A stretch of 64,000 bases of DNA, taken from Musa acuminata AAA Group (lineage: Eukaryota; Streptophyta; Magnoliopsida; Zingiberales; Musaceae). Below the pieces are notes generated by a model. It was not told the origin of the DNA. It saw only the letters and a list, made by a program, of their open reading frames with translations, and ran no database searches. The translations under genes and the position numbers were made by a program. Shown one piece after another: positions 31,323 through 43,905 of this stretch; positions within the stretch are counted from its first letter, which is position 1; each line of letters opens with the position of its first letter. The stretch is from contig NC_088359.1 of assembly GCF_036884655.1 (NCBI RefSeq), positions 14,923,501-14,987,500 of the forward strand, read 5' to 3'.

Positions 31323-34300
31323 ATGCCTTTAACCCGTCAACAAAAGAGAAATCTTAACATCACAGATTTGGAGTCATATACTATGGCATCTGAGGACGCA
31401 ATCAATGCTAAATTTGAAGCCTTTGAGGCACGAATGGAGGATAAGATTCGGACTCTCCTTACCGAATTCAGTTTGGGCCGACCACCAAGCCCGAAGAAAT
31501 CACATCAAGGAGAGAGCTCTAATCAATCAAATCATGCCCAAAGAGATGACTTCCAAGAGAGGGGAGGTTCTATGACCGACCCCAACTATTCGCGTATGAG
31601 AGTGGACTTCCCTAGATGGGAAGAAGGAGACCCAATTGGTTGGATCTCGCGCGCGGAGCGATATTTTCGGTACCATAAAACTGCGGATGCATCCATGGTG
31701 GAAATTGCAGCTATACATCTTGAAGGGGATGCCATACAATGGTTTGACTGGTTTGAACACACTTATGGAGCCCTTTCATGGCGACAATTCAAAGAAGGAC
31801 TACTGATCCGCTTCGGACCAACTTATTACGAGAACATTGACGGACAACTAGCAAAGATCCGACAAACCTCCACCATTCAGGAATACCAAACCAGGTTTGA
31901 AAGGTTATCTAATCAAACTCGTGATTGGTCTGAAAAACAGTTATTGGGGACTTTTATTGAGGGTTTAAAGCCGGAGATCCGGGGAGAAGTTAAGGCGCGA
32001 CAACCATACACGCTTATGGCAGCCATCTCTTTCGCACGACTTCAAGAAGAGCGATTGAACCATGAAGCCCGGAGGACTAGGATCACTCCACGACCTACAA
32101 TACTAAAGCCCTCAGCCCCCCCTACTATCAACCGAGTCCCTGCACCGAAAAGGTTAACAAGAGAAGAACTTCGGGAGCGATCTGCGAAGGGGTTATGTTG
32201 GCATTGCGACGAGCCGTGGAGCCGCGAGCATCGCTGTAAAAAAGGTAGACTTCTTATGATTGAACCAGTAGAAGAAGAGGTCATTGAACATTTAGAAGAG
32301 AGCCTTGAACATGAAGAAGAAGATATGGAAGAAGAGTCACAGCCGACCGACATTATGGTACATGCACTAGCCGGCTACTCAAATCCGCAAACGATGAAAG
32401 TTGGAGGCCTTCTCAAACAACAGCCGATCACTGTTCTCATCGACACGGGTAGCACTAATAACTTCCTGAATAGTAAGGTTGCTGCTCGGATGGCACTGCA
32501 TATTGAAGGTTGCAGCAAGTTCGATGTAAAGGTGGCCGACGGCAGAATCCTAAAGTGCGACCAAAGATGCCCGCAGGTGAAACTATTACTACAAGACCAA
32601 GAAATTATCACCGATTTCTTCCTCCTACCAATCGATGACTATGAGGCAGTGCTTGGTATAGAATGGCTGACTACACTAGGTGATGTCTCTTGGAACTTTT
32701 CTAAATTAATTATGAAATTCTACTGTAAGGGCAAACAGATCATCCTACGCGGGAAGCGCGGAAGCAACGTTACCACTATTTCGACCCAACGAATGGAGAA
32801 AGTTTTACACAAGGTAAATGGTGGCTTTTTGATGCACCTCCAGCAGCAACCAGAGGGGAAGAAAATAGAAATTGAAGATCAAAATCTTGCCCAATTGCTT
32901 ACTGAATTTGCCGACATATTTGCTGAACCGCGCGGTCTTCCTCCTTCTCGGCAACATGACCATCGAATTCCAATCCTTCCGGGCAAGCCACCAGCGAACA
33001 CTCGACCGTACCGATATCCTCACCTCCAGAAAGATGAAATTGAAAAGATCGTAAAGGAGATGCTTGAAACAGGGGTGATTCGGCCAAGTTGCAGCCCCTA
33101 TTCCTCACCGGTGCTACTTGTACGCAAGAAGGACGGAACTTGGCGGATGTGCATCGACTACCGAGCTTTAAATGGCATCACCGTCAAGGACAAATACCCA
33201 ATACCAGTGGTGGATGAACTTCTTGATGAATTGAAAGGAGCTCGAGTCTTCACGAAGTTGGACCTCCGATCCGGTTACCACCAAATTCGGGTATGTAACG
33301 ATGACATTCCAAAAACTGCATTTCGCACACATGATGGCCATTATGAATTCTTGGTAATGCCTTTTGGACTCACTAATGCTCCTTCAACCTTTCAAAGTCT
33401 CATGAATGATATATTTCGGAGCTTTCTTCGTAAATTTGTGCTGGTATTTTTCGATGATATTCTCGTTTACAGCCCTTCTCTTGAGACTCACTTTCAGCAT
33501 TTACGGATTGTTTTGACGATCCTTCGGGAGAATACTCTTTTTGTTAAGCAACCAAAGTGCAGCTTTCTCCAGCAAAAAGTAGAGTACCTTGGGCATATAA
33601 TATCAGAAGAAGGAGTGGCGGTAGACCCAACAAAAATTGAGGCAATGCAAGGCTGGCCGAAACCTACAAATGTGAAATTACTACGGGGGTTCCTTGGACT
33701 AACGGGTTACTACCGAAAATTTGTTAAGGACTATGGGAAGATCAGTGCACCACTCACTTCTTTACTGAAAAAAGATGCTTTCCAATGGTCGGACAAAGCC
33801 TCTGCTGCCTTCGACAAACTTAAAGCAGCCATGACAACGACGCCGGTGCTTGCGCTACCAGATTTCAATATACCCTTCATCATTGAGGCCGACGCATCTG
33901 GAGTTGGAATTGGAGCTGTTCTCATGCAAAATGGTCGACCACTCGCATACACTAGCAAGGCATTATCTCCCTCCCATCAAAACATGTCAGTATATGATAA
34001 GGAGATGCTTGCCATTGTACACGCAGTAACGAGGTGGAGACCCTACCTGATCGGCCGGCGATTTCAAATTAAAACTGACCATAAAAGCCTCAAGTACTTT
34101 TTGGAGCAAAAGATATCATCCCCTGAGCAGCAAAAATGGGTAACCAAACTTCTTGGATTTGATTACGAAATTATTTACAAAAAGGGGAAAGAAAACGTTG
34201 TTGCAGATGCACTCTCACGGCTACCTGAACAAGCTAAGGTTTCAGCCATGTCCCTTCCTACCACCGGTCTCCTCGAGGACATTAGGGAAGAATGGAAGAA

Positions 34301-35702
34301 GGATCCAGAGATCAGCAAGATCATAAAAAAATTGGAGGAGGATCCAAGTGCAATAGCCCACTACACTTGGGATTCGAGGAATTTACGCTACAAAGGTCGC
34401 ATTGTGCTTATACCTGACTCCCCTTGCATTGCAATCATCTTGCATGAAATGCACTCTATTCCTTCAGCAGGGCACTCTGGATTCCTAAGAACCTACAAAA
34501 GAGTGAAGCAAAATTTTTATTGGAGAGGGATGAAAAAAATTATTGCTGAATATGTGGCACAATGTGATGTATGTCAACAGCACAAGGGTGAAACTGTGGC
34601 AAATCCAGGGAAGCTACAACCACTACCCATACCAGACTCAGTGTGGACTGACATCTCCATGGACTTCATTGAAGGGCTGCCATCTTCCAAAGGTAAAAGC
34701 ACGATTCTCGTGGTGGTTGATCGACTTACGAAATATGCTCATTTTTGTGCTGTGAGAAATCCCTACACTGCTGCTAGTATTGCTCAGATTTTCATAGAAA
34801 ATATTGTTAAACTGCATGGGATGCCAAGGTCCATCGTAAGTGATCGTGACAGGATCTTCACTAGTAAATTTTGGACCGAGTTATTTCAGTTACAAGGCAC
34901 CAAACTCAAGATGAGCACAGCATATCATCCACAAACTGACGGCCAAACAGAGGTGGTAAATAGGTGCTTAGAGACGTACCTCCGGTGTTTCGCTAGCGAC
35001 CGACCAAAAGAGTGGGCGAAATGGCTTCCTTGGGCCGAATGGTGGTATAATACTACATATCATTCATCTACAAAATGTGCCCCTTATGAAGCATTGTATG
35101 GTCGACCAGCACCTGTGATTCCAAAGTATGTAATTGGCTCAGCCAAGGTAGATCAGGTTGACCAAGAATTGATTGATAGGGACAAACTCTTACAACTGTT
35201 AAAAGATAATCTCTCTACCGCTCAAGCCAGAATGAAGCAGCAAGCCGACACACGACGAAGTGAAAGAGAATTTTCAGTGGGAGATTGGGTTTATCTTCGC
35301 CTACAACCATACAAGCAACTCTCTATCAACACTCGAGCCTCCATGAAGCTATCCCCACGTTTTTATGGGCCCTATCAGATCACAGAGCGTATTGGAGCCG
35401 TGGCATACAGACTTAAATTACCTGAAGATGCCAAAATTCACCCTGTCTTCCACGTATCATGCCTAAAGCCCAAGTTGGGAGAACACGAGTCACCCCAGAT
35501 CCAACTGCCCAACACAACTGAGGATGGAGTTATTCAAGCCCAACCACAGGCCATCCTCGATCGCAGGATCGTGATGCGTCGCCGACATCCCTCTACTGAA
35601 GTACTAGTGCATTGGAATAATCTACCACTTGAAGACGCCACATGGGAACCATATGAGGAGCTGAAGACCCGGTTCCCTGAGTTCATGGAATCTCAGCCTT
35701 GA
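31323..35702 (+). CDS. Chromovirus Gag-Pol polyprotein, 1459 residues, with chromodomain
   Basis: It is a single frame. Domains in order: retrotransposon gag (about residues 90-245); Cys/His knuckle-like [14 protein letters not shown] (about 292-305); aspartic protease [10 protein letters not shown] (about 370); reverse transcriptase from about 540, with [10 protein letters not shown] and the catalytic FFDDILVYS (about 708); RNase H with EADASG (about 856) and KTDHKSL (about 917); integrase zinc domain with the pair CDVC (about 1083); integrase core with MDFIEG, SDRDRIF and TDGQTEV supplying D, D and E (about 1113, 1172, 1208); and a C-terminal chromodomain (about 1410-1455, with VHWNN and DATWEP). 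Chromodomains direct integration to marked chromatin. No stop or frameshift is seen. The stop lies 15 bases before the purine tract. The clade is not settled; short LTRs and a fused gag-pol fit Reina or Galadriel. Confidence 0.95.
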   Translation: MPLTRQQKRNLNITDLESYTMASEDAINAKFEAFEARMEDKIRTLLTEFSLGRPPSPKKSHQGESSNQSNHAQRDDFQERGGSMTDPNYSRMRVDFPRWEEGDPIGWISRAERYFRYHKTADASMVEIAAIHLEGDAIQWFDWFEHTYGALSWRQFKEGLLIRFGPTYYENIDGQLAKIRQTSTIQEYQTRFERLSNQTRDWSEKQLLGTFIEGLKPEIRGEVKARQPYTLMAAISFARLQEERLNHEARRTRITPRPTILKPSAPPTINRVPAPKRLTREELRERSAKGLCWHCDEPWSREHRCKKGRLLMIEPVEEEVIEHLEESLEHEEEDMEEESQPTDIMVHALAGYSNPQTMKVGGLLKQQPITVLIDTGSTNNFLNSKVAARMALHIEGCSKFDVKVADGRILKCDQRCPQVKLLLQDQEIITDFFLLPIDDYEAVLGIEWLTTLGDVSWNFSKLIMKFYCKGKQIILRGKRGSNVTTISTQRMEKVLHKVNGGFLMHLQQQPEGKKIEIEDQNLAQLLTEFADIFAEPRGLPPSRQHDHRIPILPGKPPANTRPYRYPHLQKDEIEKIVKEMLETGVIRPSCSPYSSPVLLVRKKDGTWRMCIDYRALNGITVKDKYPIPVVDELLDELKGARVFTKLDLRSGYHQIRVCNDDIPKTAFRTHDGHYEFLVMPFGLTNAPSTFQSLMNDIFRSFLRKFVLVFFDDILVYSPSLETHFQHLRIVLTILRENTLFVKQPKCSFLQQKVEYLGHIISEEGVAVDPTKIEAMQGWPKPTNVKLLRGFLGLTGYYRKFVKDYGKISAPLTSLLKKDAFQWSDKASAAFDKLKAAMTTTPVLALPDFNIPFIIEADASGVGIGAVLMQNGRPLAYTSKALSPSHQNMSVYDKEMLAIVHAVTRWRPYLIGRRFQIKTDHKSLKYFLEQKISSPEQQKWVTKLLGFDYEIIYKKGKENVVADALSRLPEQAKVSAMSLPTTGLLEDIREEWKKDPEISKIIKKLEEDPSAIAHYTWDSRNLRYKGRIVLIPDSPCIAIILHEMHSIPSAGHSGFLRTYKRVKQNFYWRGMKKIIAEYVAQCDVCQQHKGETVANPGKLQPLPIPDSVWTDISMDFIEGLPSSKGKSTILVVVDRLTKYAHFCAVRNPYTAASIAQIFIENIVKLHGMPRSIVSDRDRIFTSKFWTELFQLQGTKLKMSTAYHPQTDGQTEVVNRCLETYLRCFASDRPKEWAKWLPWAEWWYNTTYHSSTKCAPYEALYGRPAPVIPKYVIGSAKVDQVDQELIDRDKLLQLLKDNLSTAQARMKQQADTRRSEREFSVGDWVYLRLQPYKQLSINTRASMKLSPRFYGPYQITERIGAVAYRLKLPEDAKIHPVFHVSCLKPKLGEHESPQIQLPNTTEDGVIQAQPQAILDRRIVMRRRHPSTEVLVHWNNLPLEDATWEPYEELKTRFPEFMESQP

Positions 35703-35716
35703 GGACAAGGCTGATT

Positions 35717-35731
35717 TGAAGAGGGCGGGTC
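35717..35731 (+). promoter_or_regulatory. Polypurine tract of chromovirus
   Basis: GAAGAGGGCGGGTC abuts the 3' LTR start. Confidence 0.8.
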
Positions 35732-36160
35732 TGTTAGGACTCTAGCTAGGAGAGTCCTAATTGAGAGGGATATTCTGTTAGGACTCTAGCTAGGAGAGTC
35801 CTAATTGAGAGGGACACTCTGTTAGGACTCTAACAAGGAGAGTCCTAATTGAGAGGGACATTCTGTTAGGAGATTTTTTCTTAGAGAAGAATTAGGAGTT
35901 GTAAGGGAATAGGAGTCTTGAGTATGAGTCATATTAGGAGTTGGTTAGAAGTAAGAGTCCTAAGTAGGAGTCCTATTAGGAGTTAGGGTTTAGAAGCCCT
36001 ATAAATAACCATGTATTCCTTCTCTTTTCTTAAGCAATAGATGAATCTTTTCTGCAGCCTTTGAGCAGCAACTTGGAGGGAGGAACCCCTATAGAGTTCC
36101 AAGGAGGCCGATCCCCTAAAGAGATCAACCCCAAGTTTAGAATCTGCAAGGGTTCTAACA
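35732..36160 (+). repeat. 3' LTR of chromovirus
   Basis: Appears identical to 30345-30773, including all three 44-bp units. Followed by target duplication GTCTG. Confidence 0.93.
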
Positions 36161-37856
36161 GTCTGATAACACCATGCTCGATATACGGTCTCTGGGATAT
36201 TAGATGGATGAGGGACTATAGGTACATGATAACTGAGGACAGACAGGTCTAATGGATTGGATTCCCCTGTATCGTCTGGGGACTACGGCGTAGTGGCTTA
36301 GTCGTCCGTAGTCGATGAGTCAAGTGAATTATTACAGAGATAATAATTCACTGAGTTAGAAGGAGTTCTGACGGGTATGACTCACGGCCAGCTCGATATT
36401 GGGCCTAGAGGGTCACATACATATGGTAGGCATTACGATGAGTAGAGGTTCGGATATGAGATATCCGACGGAGCCCTTGTCTTATTGGATGCAGATCCAA
36501 TACCCACTAGGGGAGGACCCATTAAGGTTTGATAGGGGACCTCTATAAATAGGAGGGATTAAGAGCCTCATAGGCTAGAGTCTTTGCTTGCCTTTCCTAT
36601 TCTCCTCTCCCTCTCCACCTCAGAGCAGCCTGGATTTTTGAGGAGCGTCGTCGCAACCCTGCTGTGTGGATCACCGCTAGAGAGGAGGACGCTTGACCTC
36701 CTTCACCCTCTCCTAAGGATCTGTAAGGAAACAGGGATATACAATCTCCCTAGGTAACACAATCTACTCTATACGTAGTTTTAAGTTTCGCGGATTTTGC
36801 GCACCAATCTTCGCACAACGACGAACATCTCTTTGGGAATCGGGGATTTTGTTTTCTTGTTCTTCCGCTGCGCATATGATGTCGCCCCCAAGATTTTCCA
36901 ACAGTGGTACCGCTTGGGCTTAGTCTCCGAGCGAGACTAGGCGGTGGTACCACCCTTGTCAGGCGGTGGTACCACCCTTGTCAGGCGGTGGTACTGCCTG
37001 AGCTCAGTCTTTGAGCGAGACTGGGCGGTGGAACCGCCCCAGTCAGGCGGTGGCACCACTAGAGCTCGGTCTCCGAGCTCTGTCAAGTGGTTGTACTGCC
37101 CAATCTGGCGGTAGTATCGTCAAGACCCCGAAAATCTGGGAGGTGACATTTTTGAGCTCCAAATTTAAACCAGTTTGGGGCCTATATATACTCCACCCTT
37201 TCCTGCATGAAAGGGCACCAAAAGCTTGATCTTACTCTGTGATTTTAGAGCTCAAAAGTGTTGTAAAGGCTAGAATTTCTCCTCCCTCTTTTCTTCCAAG
37301 TTTGATCTTTCAAGAGAAGAGAGAAATTCTGTAAGGGTTGTCTCCTAAGCCCGTCAAAAGGAGTGAAACTATAAAAGGGTGGTTAGCCTTTGCCTATTAA
37401 AGGAAGGCCGCTAGTGGACGTCGGTGACCTCATCGGAGGAGGAAGCCAAAAGTGGATGTAGGTCAAGATTGACCGAACCACTCTAAATCTCAGTTTGCAT
37501 TTACTTTTTGTTCTCTATCTTAACTGCAAACTACCTCCATAGCTTTACTTTAATTGCACTTCACCGAATCTAAGTTAAAGCAACTTCCGAATCAGCTTTC
37601 ATACCGAAATCGCTTTTATCATATGAACGTCGTATTTTGGTTTGCAATTACATTATGTTCTCTACCTTAGCTACAAACTGTCTCTATATCTTTACTTTAA
37701 CTGCATCTCGCTTGATTACAAGTTAAAGTGATTTCCGAATCGGCTTTCTTACCAAAATCGTCTTTATCGTATGAACATCGTTTTAAATCATCGAAAGTTT
37801 TCCGCTGCACTAATTCATCCCCCCACCCTCTTAGTGTTCTTGATCCTAACAATCAA

Positions 37857-38063
37857 TCTCCTCCAACTTGTCTCTTGGAGGAATCACCTCTAGTAGAGCA
37901 AGCACCTCCGTCATCTATCAAAGACATAGGGATTCGGATGGATCACTTTGAACAACGACAAGATCGACTTGAGCAATGCCAAGATCAAATCTTAACTGAG
38001 TTACAGCAGATCCACCGACAGTTTGATACCTTGTTTAGATATTTTAACTTTCCACCACCTTAA
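37857..38063 (+). pseudogene. Broken plant-transposon-protein-like gene, 3' part
   Basis: After removal of the 11085-37851 insertion this follows the frame ending at 11084. It encodes about 68 residues: a Pro/Glu-rich linker, then a Gln/Leu/Arg-rich coiled-coil-like end (FEQRQDRLEQ, QIHRQFDTLF) and TAA at 38061-38063. It supports reading 10185-11084 and this piece as one old gene split by an insertion. Confidence 0.6.
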
Positions 38064-39561
38064 TAAGCTGTGTATGTATTTTTGAAAAGTGGACACAATT
38101 CCTCTTTGTTATGTTGTAATACTATGTTGTTTATCTTAATGTTGTAAACTTAGAATGCTACTCACTTTGATGATCGCAATGCTATGCTTTTATGCTACTT
38201 ACTTTGATAGTAAAATTCTACGCTAACTACCTTGATTTTTCCGAATGTATAAATTTGTTAAATTTCATTTTCGGACTTTCTTGATTCTTTCATCAATCAC
38301 TTAAATTTTATGATACAAATTTTACAAGATGATAAGGTTTTGTTCACTTTGAAGTTGGAAATTTTGTGCTTTGATACTAAAAGTCTCTATGATGATGAGC
38401 ATATTATCATACAATGATGCAATATATAATTATGATATCTATTGAATATTAAGAAGTTTTAATCATACATCAGATTCTTAATCCTTGAGTACTATAAAGC
38501 ACTAATGATTTTGCCTCATGCAAGTATTGATGAAAAGCTATGGCAAAACACTTTATAAATGCATGAATTTAATGCATATTTTCTTTTTGGACTATCTTTC
38601 ACTTAATATATTTCTTGAATGGAGCTTTCATGAGTCTATGCCATATCAAGTTATTTTTTGATACATAGAAGTCATTGACAAATGCATCTCTCGTTGATTT
38701 ATCTATTGTTAATTTTTAATTGAGAAATGGATTTGATATGATAATTCTTTAACATGAATTCCTTCTTAACGAAGGAAGAATTTTTTTTTATGAACACTTG
38801 CAAGAATGAGGATTTAATTTCACATGAATATCTTGATCCTTGTGAAAAATAAACATTATTTAATGACACTCTTTTATCGTTTTTAACTTCATTCAAAGTT
38901 GATTCTCAATGGTTTTTCCTCCTCACTTTCCTCCTTCATTTGAAGTTTTAATGAAAAATAAAAAGAGGAGAAGTTGATGGAAGCCATCTCGTTAAATATT
39001 TATAACTTTTAATGTGAGAACTTTTGAATGATATCATGAATGCTTGAAATATGATTTGTATGAATTTCTTTATAATTTGAAATATGATATAAATTTTTAC
39101 CACACTTGCATTTATTTGTGAATCGTTCTCTTTTTTGTTGATAACAAAGGGGGAGAAATAATACCAAAATATGGTAAATTGATGATAAATATATGTAATT
39201 TTACACTTGAAATGTTTGGATGTTAACTTTTGTTCGTTATGATAAGATATCTAGAGCTTAACTTGCAATTTTATAAATTGATATCTTAGAATGATGAATT
39301 ACTATGTTTGTCATCCTTCATAATTTGAAATATAAGACTTGAAAATGGATGTCATGCCTTGACATCATTTTCAGAATGTTACATCATGATAGAAATCATA
39401 ATGTGTATTGATAAGTTTAAATGAACTTAACTTATCAATATATCTGTTGAATTCAAAGGCTTTGAATTTAAGAATGACTTTTCTCGAGTACAGCATATAG
39501 ATAGGGGGAGTTAAGGTTAACTCCGTCATCAATTGATTGTCATCATCGAAAAGAGGGAGAT
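38064..39561 (+). other. AT-rich spacer and purine tract of old LTR element
   Basis: No coding frame of note. The stretch AACAAAGGGGGAGAAA near 39145 resembles the internal purine tracts of SIRE-like elements. The main tract AAAGAGGGAGA lies at about 39550-39560, directly before the LTR. Confidence 0.65.
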
Positions 39562-41011
39562 TGTTGAATCTCAAATTTTGATGATAAAGTCAATTATCAT
39601 TTATTGATCTAATATGTTGAGAAAAGTGTGCAGGATTAACTACGATGGCGGTAAGACATGCAGCAGGTGTTATGCCGGAGTCAAGATCAAGATCACGTTG
39701 GGAGTTCGAGAGTTCGTCGGAAGTCCGGACATTCATTGGAAGTTCTGCAGGAACCAACCAAGAAGTCCAAGAGCTTGCCATAGAAGCTTGTCGGAACTCG
39801 CTAAGAAGATCATCGCGAAGTCTAGGAGCATGCAGGGAGTCCGCCGGAGCATCACCGAGAGTTCGTCGGAAGTATGCCGGAAGCTCGCCGGAAGAAGCGA
39901 TTGACGCATCGAAACACGAATTACAGTAATCATATCTCAATTGTCGTAGTTAGAGTATAGATTAAGTTAGGATTGGGAGGAAATCCCACTAACTTAATTT
40001 GAGGCCAATTGAGCCCTTAACAGACCTAAATTGGTCCTTGAATTCCTGGCTTGCGTGGCACCGCTAGGGTCGGCGGTGGCACCGCCTGAGAGATTTGGTC
40101 TCCCAGGAATTTTGGGCGGTGGTACCGCCCCTATCATGCGGTAGTACCGCCGACAGTTATTGCTGCCAGCGATGGTACCGCTAGAGCTCGATCTCCGAGC
40201 TCTGTCAGGCGGTAGTACTACCCAAACTGAGTGGCTTTATCGCCTAGTGTCAGATGACAAGCAGTAGTACCGCCCAGTAATGGCGGTGGTACTGCCAGGA
40301 CCCCAGAAATATGGGATTGGACACTTTTAGGCTCCATCTTTGAACTCATGGGGCCTATAAAAACTCCACCCTTTTCTGCATGAAAGGGGAACGAAATCTT
40401 GAAATACTCTTGAGTCTTTGAGACCTTAAAGTGTTGTAAAAGCTAGAGTTCTCCTCCTTTCTAAGTGTTGAGATCATTCAAGAGAGGAGTGAAACTTGTA
40501 AGGGTCGTCTCCTAAGCCCGACAAAAGGAGAAAAGCTGTAAAAGGGTGGTTGGCCTTTGCCTATTAAAGGAAGGCCTCTAGTGGACGCCGGTGACCTCGT
40601 CGGACGAGGAAGCCGAAAGTGGATGTAGGTCGCGTTTGATGGAACCACTCTAAAACTCGGTTTGCATTTACTTTGAGCAACTTTCTTTTATAGCAAACTG
40701 CCTCTCCTCCTTACGGTGCTTTAACTACATCTACATACGCTTTGACGTAAACATCTTCCGAGATCGGCTTTAATCGTACGAAGACTTTACGAAACCGACG
40801 CTGTTCATTTGTGCAACTTACATTGCTGTAAATCACCTTAGTCTTCTCTTGCATTTTCATTTAAGGTTTCAAGTTCAAATTCCTTCCGAAACGGATTGAG
40901 TTGAAATCATTCTCGTTGAATCGGCTTTAATCGAAATAAGGTTTTTGAAATAGCGAAAGTTTTCCACTGCACTAATTCACCCCCCCTCTTAGTGCGCTCT
41001 TGATCCTAACA
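39562..41011 (+). repeat. 3' LTR (1450 bp) of old Copia-like element
   Basis: It starts TGTTGAATCTC, ends GATCCTAACA, and is preceded by a purine tract. TATA (CTATAAAAAC) is near 40354. The palindromic GCGGTGG block is at about 40050-40305. Its partner 5' LTR was not identified in the window. Confidence 0.85.
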
Positions 41012-42505
41012 ATCTCATTATTAAAACGAATCATATTAAAAGAAATCTAAAATCTTCATTAAAATCACTTTTTGGACAACTAAATGAAAGCAACGTAGAT
41101 AGGTTCCTATAAGATGAAAAGATATCTTATTTTCTTTTAGTTTCAAACTTTTGATTGATTTCATGCAAGCATGCCTTTGTCTTTTATACCAAATCCATGC
41201 ATCATTCATTAAAACAAAAAACCAAAGACAAAATTCATCAAGTCTTCCATACAAAAGCCATGCATCATCATCAAAAAATAATATGGAAATCATCAAGATA
41301 TTCATTATTGCTTCTTTAAAACATACATAGAATTTAATCATTAGATTTAAATCTAGCGTTTTGTTGTATTTTCATAAAATATGCAATTGTCATTATCATT
41401 TTCAAAATTAGCTAGAGAAAGAAAAGCATGATCCCCTTTTATTTATTTATTTATATTTTATATTTTATATTTTATATACTAATTTAAAAATAACATATGA
41501 AATGCATTAATTAATTTCAAAATAAACTAATGGGTTTTCATTTGAGTATTTTATCTCATTATCTAGAGTCACCAAAGCGAAATTTATCGTTTCGTCTTCA
41601 TCAGTATGCTCCTCTTCTTCGGAGGTACTCGTTTCATCCCAAAGTGCTTTCTTCTTCTTGCGTTTATAGCAAGTAGTTGCGTCCTTTTTAAGTTTACTTT
41701 TAATTTTTGATTCTTGTTTTAAAAACTTTTTAATCTTTATTGTGAGAAGTTCAAGTTCACCATCACTTGAGCTTTCGCTCAAGTGGTCTTCTTTTGTTCT
41801 AAGTACAAAATCATTCCTGTTCTTTGGAAGGTTGTTCTTAAGTTCATCATGTGCCATATTGGTCATTTCGTTGGTCATCAAAGACCTGATAAGTTCTTCA
41901 ATCAGAAAATGGTTTAAGTTCTTTGATTCTTGTATTGTCATTATTTTCAAATCCTAATTTTTAGAAAGTGATTGTAAAACTTTATTCATAAGTTCAAGAT
42001 TCGAAAAACTTTTATCAAGAGCTCTTAAGCCATTGACGACATCCGTAAAACAAATATACATATCAATAATGGTTTCGCATGGCATCATTCAAAATAGTTC
42101 AAAATCATGTATTAAAAGATTTATCTTAGAATCATTTACTTTACTAGTGCCTTCGTGTGTGATTTCAAGTGTATACCAAATATAAAAAGTCGTTTTGCAA
42201 GTAAAAACCCAATTGAATTTAGTTTTATCTAAGGCGCAAAACAAGACATTCATAGCCTTGTCATTTAAGGAGAAAGTCTTCTTTCCAAAACATTCAAATT
42301 GTTCATTTGAAGAGAAGACCTTTGAAAGCTGTTTTCCACAATATTCTATAAATCAACATTTAAGGAAAGTAAGAAATCTCTCATTCAAGTTTTCGAATAA
42401 GTACAGTCCATCCAATTGAACATGGGAGGACGAACAATAAAAAAGCTATCTTGAAAGCCAAAAAGAGCTATTTCTCTTAGGTGTTAAACCAAATGAGAAA
42501 ACATT
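41012..42505 (-). pseudogene. Copia gag remnant on minus strand
   Basis: The best open piece is 41507-41950 (147 codons): a helix-rich gag segment containing ELIRSLMTNE, NNLPKNRND and a Lys-rich tail with CYKRKKKKA, homologous to the plus gag at 25645-26071. Upstream on the minus strand (42480-41950) degenerate gag sequence leads back to the primer site at 42517-42506. Positions 41012-41500 are AT-rich without a recognised gene. The element's 5' LTR is 42520-43577. Confidence 0.7.
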
Positions 42506-42517
42506 GCTCTGATACCA
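42506..42517 (-). promoter_or_regulatory. Primer-binding site of minus Copia-like element
   Basis: The minus strand reads TGGTATCAGAGC two bases after the LTR end at 42520. Confidence 0.85.
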
Positions 42518-42519
42518 AC

Positions 42520-43577
42520 TGTTAGGAATGAGTTGGCACTAAGAGGGGTGAATTAGTGTAGTGGTAAAAATGTTTATTTTGAAATCTTTCGTACGATGAA
42601 AACTGACCTTGGAAGATAACTCGAAATCTTGTTCGTATATGTAGTGAAAGCAATAGGCAAGTAAAGATTCAATTTGTAGTAAAGGTAAATTGCTCAAATA
42701 GAAATTCAAACCGATTTATAGGAGTTCGGTCGTCATGACCTACATCCACTCCACTGATTCTCCTTCTGTCAAGGCCACCGGAATCCACTAACGATCTTCT
42801 TTCAATGGGTGAAGATCAACTATCCTTTTAAAAGCCTCGTCTCCTTTTCACAGATTTAAGAGACAATCTTTATGTCACCTTCACTCATCTCTAAAACTAT
42901 ACTAAAACTTAGAGCTTTTAGAGGAGTTATCATAAGATTATAATAGAGTTTTTCTACTTTTTTTTTCACTCAATTCTTGTGTATGTTAATCAGGGATGAG
43001 AGGGGTATTTATGGCCTTAAGTAGATTCAAACTTGGAGCCTAAAAAGGTCTCATCCAGGGTTTCTTGGGTCCTAGCGGTACCACCGCCTACAACACTGAC
43101 ACTGGGCAGCAGCAGCACTTGGGAGACTATGTCTGGGCAGTACCAATGCCTGATATCTCGGAGACTAAGCCTGGGTAGTACCACCATCTAGGCCGGTGGT
43201 ACCACCTCCTGATACAATCTCAAAGAATATACCACGATGGTTCCACTTGTTGGGTCATTATTTTGGCCTTTCACTTAACCCAACACAACCTATCCTTAGG
43301 CCCAATTGGTCCCTAGTTGAGTTCGTCCAATTCTAATCTAATTATGTGCTAACTACGAAATTTAAGACATTTACTAAGCTAAATAAGTCTAGTTTCTTCT
43401 AGCAAGCTTCCTGTGATCTTCTAACGAACTTCCGACGATCTCTCGGCAATGTTCCACAGGACTCCCGGCAAGCTCCTGGACTTTACAATGATCTTCTTGG
43501 TGAGTTCCAACGAGCTTCTCTAGTAAGCTCCTAGACTTCTTGATCAATTACGATAGAACTTTCGTTGAACGTCTGGA
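42520..43577 (-). repeat. Copia-type LTR, minus orientation, truncated
   Basis: The plus strand starts TGTTAGGAATGAG at 42520. Palindrome motifs lie at 43075-43205. The far end (LTR start) is cut at about 43577 by a plus-orientation LTR piece. Confidence 0.75.
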
Positions 43578-43905
43578 CTATTGAATCTTATATTTTGATG
43601 ATGAAACCAATTGATAAGTGTTTATGATTTAGTCTGTGTTTTGAGTGATGCAGGATGCTTCGATCAGGATGAGACAATTAAAGCAAGAAGAATCATATTG
43701 GGCCGAGGGAAAAATTGTCAAAAGATTGGACGTCGAGTCGGTGGATTATTCGATGTATCGATAGAATTCTTCGGGCCATGGATTCGGGCATCGGTCTAAG
43801 AAGAGCAGATATTAAGCCAAGGATATTGGAGTTGCCGAGTCAACTGGTTGATTGGGCAATAGGCTGCAAGAGGGGACGATGCATCGAAAAATCGGACGAA
43901 GCGTA
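43578..43905 (+). repeat. Copia-type LTR 5' fragment
   Basis: It follows the first 330 bp of the LTRs at 11085 and 28652 (degenerate start TATTGAATCTTATATTTTG). It is cut by the start of another LTR at 43906. Confidence 0.75.

Larger units (their letters stand above)
30345..36160 (+). mobile_element. Ty3/gypsy chromovirus, apparently intact
   Basis: It is 5816 bp with two 429-bp LTRs (30345-30773 and 35732-36160) that look identical. The target duplication GTCTG is at 30340-30344 and 36161-36165. The primer site is at 30776 and the purine tract at 35717-35731. One uninterrupted gag-pol frame (31323-35702) ends with a chromodomain. All parts needed for an autonomous element are present, and the identical LTRs point to very recent insertion. 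Confidence 0.94.
29590..36903 (+). mobile_element. Solo LTR (Copia-like, about 1.49 kb), interrupted by chromovirus
   Basis: It starts TGCTAGTCAT, ends TTTTCCAACA, and has a 5-base duplication GTGGT at 29585-29589 and 36904-36908. With the chromovirus (30345-36160 plus one GTCTG) removed it is about 1493 bp. No primer site, purine tract or coding sequence flanks it, so it is a solo LTR left by recombination. A TATA box (CTATAAATAG) lies near 36542. The superfamily is a guess from length and style (Angela-like Copia). Confidence 0.82.
11085..37851 (+). mobile_element. Gag-only SIRE/Maximus-like Copia element with nested insertions
   Basis: The 5' LTR is 11085-12671, the primer site 12674-12684, gag remnants lie at 12722-13241 and 25645-26071, a long non-coding spacer follows, then a purine tract (28637-28650) and the 3' LTR (28652-37851, itself interrupted). 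The target duplication ATCAA is at 11080-11084 and 37852-37856. No pol domain is seen, so the element was non-autonomous or lost pol. LINE A sits in gag and a solo LTR sits in the 3' LTR. Without insertions the element is about 7 kb. Confidence 0.88.
28652..37851 (+). repeat. 3' LTR of gag-only Copia element, split by a solo LTR
   Basis: The parts are 28652-29584 and 36904-37851; the insert and its duplication (GTGGT) lie between. It ends GATCCTAACA, followed by target duplication ATCAA. It retains the TATA box (CTATATATA near 37171) that the 5' LTR lacks. The palindrome block is at 29500-29570 and 36905-37110. Net length is about 1.88 kb versus 1.59 kb for the 5' LTR. Confidence 0.85.

Noticed and set aside
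29590..36903. A complete Copia element around the chromovirus
   Set aside because: Only one LTR length remains once the chromovirus is removed, with direct duplication GTGGT on both sides; it is a solo LTR.
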